The translations under genes were made by a program, and so were the position numbers. A model generated the notes under the pieces. That model saw nothing but the letters and a program-made list of their open reading frames with translations, made no database searches and was not told the origin of the DNA. DNA of 64,000 nucleotides from Misgurnus anguillicaudatus. Its lineage: Eukaryota > Chordata > Actinopteri > Cypriniformes > Cobitidae. Positions 62,001-64,000 of this stretch are shown in pieces. The stretch is from positions 33,621,501-33,685,500 of the forward strand of contig NC_073361.2 in assembly GCF_027580225.2 (NCBI RefSeq). Reading direction: 5' to 3'. Every line of letters starts with the position of its first letter. Position 1 is the first letter of the stretch.

Positions 62001-64000
62001 AACATTTCTTACATTATCAGAGTTTATTCGCTGTAGTTTAGATAATGTTAATAAAATATGACCAGAACTATTTGATATTCATCCTTTTGTTGGACTGTCT
62101 CATAAAGGAATACATGTTAAATAGCTGTCAGCTGTTAAATGTAAGGACACAATTAGATAATACCAATTTAGGTTAACCAATTTCCAAGCAATGCTTAAAT
62201 TTGTCTGTGGTGTAAAAAGTTCACATTAGCAATCAAAGAAAAAAAAGAAAAAAAACTTAAGCAAAACATGGTCAGGTCAAAGTGTCTCAATCCTTATATT
62301 TGTTCATTTTTACTCATTAATGACAAGCCACTTGACAAAAAACAAGCGGATTTACTCTAAGGTCAACACTGTCACGACTCATACACATTACAAGTTCAGG
62401 TGCGAGAAGGAGTCCATGCCACGCGTCTTACAAGCTCTCTAGCACAAAGTAAAGCCAACAAACCCTCTGATGCAAGGAAAGCACGCAATGCACGTGTTAA
62501 TGTGAAACTATGATGATGATAATAATAATAATAATAATTTTAAACTATAATGGGCAAACATGCCAACTATCATCATGAAGGCCTGCTATCATATGTCTGA
62601 CTATCGTCGATATTGACTATCGGCACAAACTCATCCACTGTATGAAGTCCACCGTATGATTTTTGGGTATAATATGTCCCAGTTTACAAATATCTAAAAA
62701 CATTTTAAATCAAAATTTATTTTCTAAATGACCTAAGAAAATAATTCTAGTTTTTAGACAAAAAAAAACAAAATTGAAGTGAATTTGGGCTTAAAACAAG
62801 CAAAACATTTTGCCAAACACTTACATTGTGTATTGACAGCTATTTAATTCCTTTGTTTAATAAATGATAATATGCTTGGCAAAATGCAAAACATTTTCTT
62901 TATCCATAATATCATTTATGAACATTTTTGTGCCGATACTGATAAACAACTATAGATACCCATAGTTTTATTTTGTATTACTTCTTTCAAATTGTCATGA
63001 AATTCCAGAAACAGCAATTCTGTTGTGTCATCGAAAAAATTTGTATGTGCCGATAATCATTATAGGCCGTGCATCCCTAATTACTTTCCCTTTGATTTCA
63101 TGATAAATGTACACACCCTCATGAAAATTTCTTTGCATTTGTTTTTTTTTTTTTTTGGTAACTTTCAACTGTCAATAATTTCCACTAACCCGTAACGAAA
63201 AATTAATAATATGTGATGTGTGTTTTTTTCCAGCACTTGTGCTTCATATCTGTTCATATTCTCATTTCTCTTTCATATTTAATCAAATCTGATGGGTTTA
63301 ATCTTCATGCAGACTGATTTGGATTTGCCTCATTTATTGCTGGAAGCTTTAAGGAAAAACAGGAAAATCTTTCCAGTATTAGAGGTTCTTGCTATGGGAT
63401 TAATGTGTCACATAGCTCATCAAATATCATAATTAAAACAATGGCATATTAAGCAGATGTATCCATAATGAATGCTATTAAAAATAATGAAGGACTAATA
63501 TCAATACAAAATCCAAATGTTGTATATAAAATAAAAATATGTATCATTACTATATAAATAATTTGCATAACAAAAATGACAATGAACAGCAACAGGATGG
63601 ATAGTGTTTGTTTAACACACAAATAAAACAGTGTTATCTTGTTCCTCTCTCTTGGACTTCTCGTATTCATTTTTTTTTTCATTTTGTGACAGTATTACAG
63701 GGAATTACTGTGATGGATGTGTACAGTAGTGTTGTTTGTTGTCATTCAGGCCCTGCGGTAGATTATTAAACAGTCTGTAAAAGGAAGAAAGTGCAAAATG
63801 ATGAAGCTTGTTTCTGTCTGCTGGAAACACCATCAGTATTCTGGATAATTGAATGTCAAAAAAGCCTTTTAGCATGTGGGAAACCAGCGGCGCCCCATCG
63901 CCCGCACGCCGTCTTCATCGCTCACCCACTTCTCTAATACACACAACATATGCTGCATTATCATTTCTGAAGACATACAAACTTCATTCATGCACATTTC

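Noticed and set aside
63880..63940. GC-richer block that might be the next channel exon
   Set aside because: No frame matches the expected S4-S5 linker (VVVNAL type) and no suitable acceptor is present.

Overview
This window is vertebrate nuclear DNA. It holds the middle of one large split gene on the + strand, with introns packed with teleost-style repeats. Eleven exon-like blocks with GT-AG borders code for a voltage-gated sodium channel alpha subunit. They run from the domain I-II linker (position 1), through all of domain II and the II-III linker, to the domain III S3-S4 voltage sensor (60933). They add up to about 790 codons of a protein usually near 1,900-2,000 residues. The 5' exons (domain I) and 3' exons (rest of domain III, domain IV, C-terminus) lie outside the window. 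The I-II linker, the post-S6 stretch ([16 protein letters not shown]) and the ankyrin motif (VPIAPGESD) match SCN5A (Nav1.5, cardiac) better than the brain or skeletal paralogues. I call it a teleost scn5a ortholog; I cannot say which of the two fish copies (scn5Laa or scn5Lab) it is. Many repeats resemble those of cypriniform fishes, which is an inference from recall.

Layout: 1-4070, three I-II linker exons separated by a fold-back element and a 43-bp minisatellite. 8355-16223, domain II S1 to S6 in three exons. 16224-39372, one 23-kb intron holding a decayed L2/CR1-like LINE (31620-36266). 39373-39810, end of S6 plus the II-III linker. 46588-46708, linker. 53479-56797, domain III S1 to S3. 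60311-60433 and 60811-60933, two alternative versions of the domain III S3-S4 exon. The rest is intron with nested DNA transposons, MITEs, SINEs, simple repeats and two tandem-repeat arrays.

The most striking feature is the pair of tandem, equal-length (123 nt), in-phase, stop-free exons for the domain III voltage sensor. They share 25 of 41 residues. Through the S4 core, 11 of 12 identical residues use different codons, which argues for an old duplication kept under selection. The second copy is flanked by a strong pyrimidine tract on one side and a 141-nt (TC)n tract on the other. This arrangement suggests mutually exclusive splicing that would change domain III gating. Other protein-level points are a Met-to-Lys change in the domain II pore and three extracellular cysteines that mammalian Nav1.5 lacks.

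Several transposons are nested and their history can be read directly: a hAT-like element with an 8-bp target duplication holding a TTAA-bounded element; a TTAA element inside an older repeat; and an insertion whose empty site is present elsewhere in the window.
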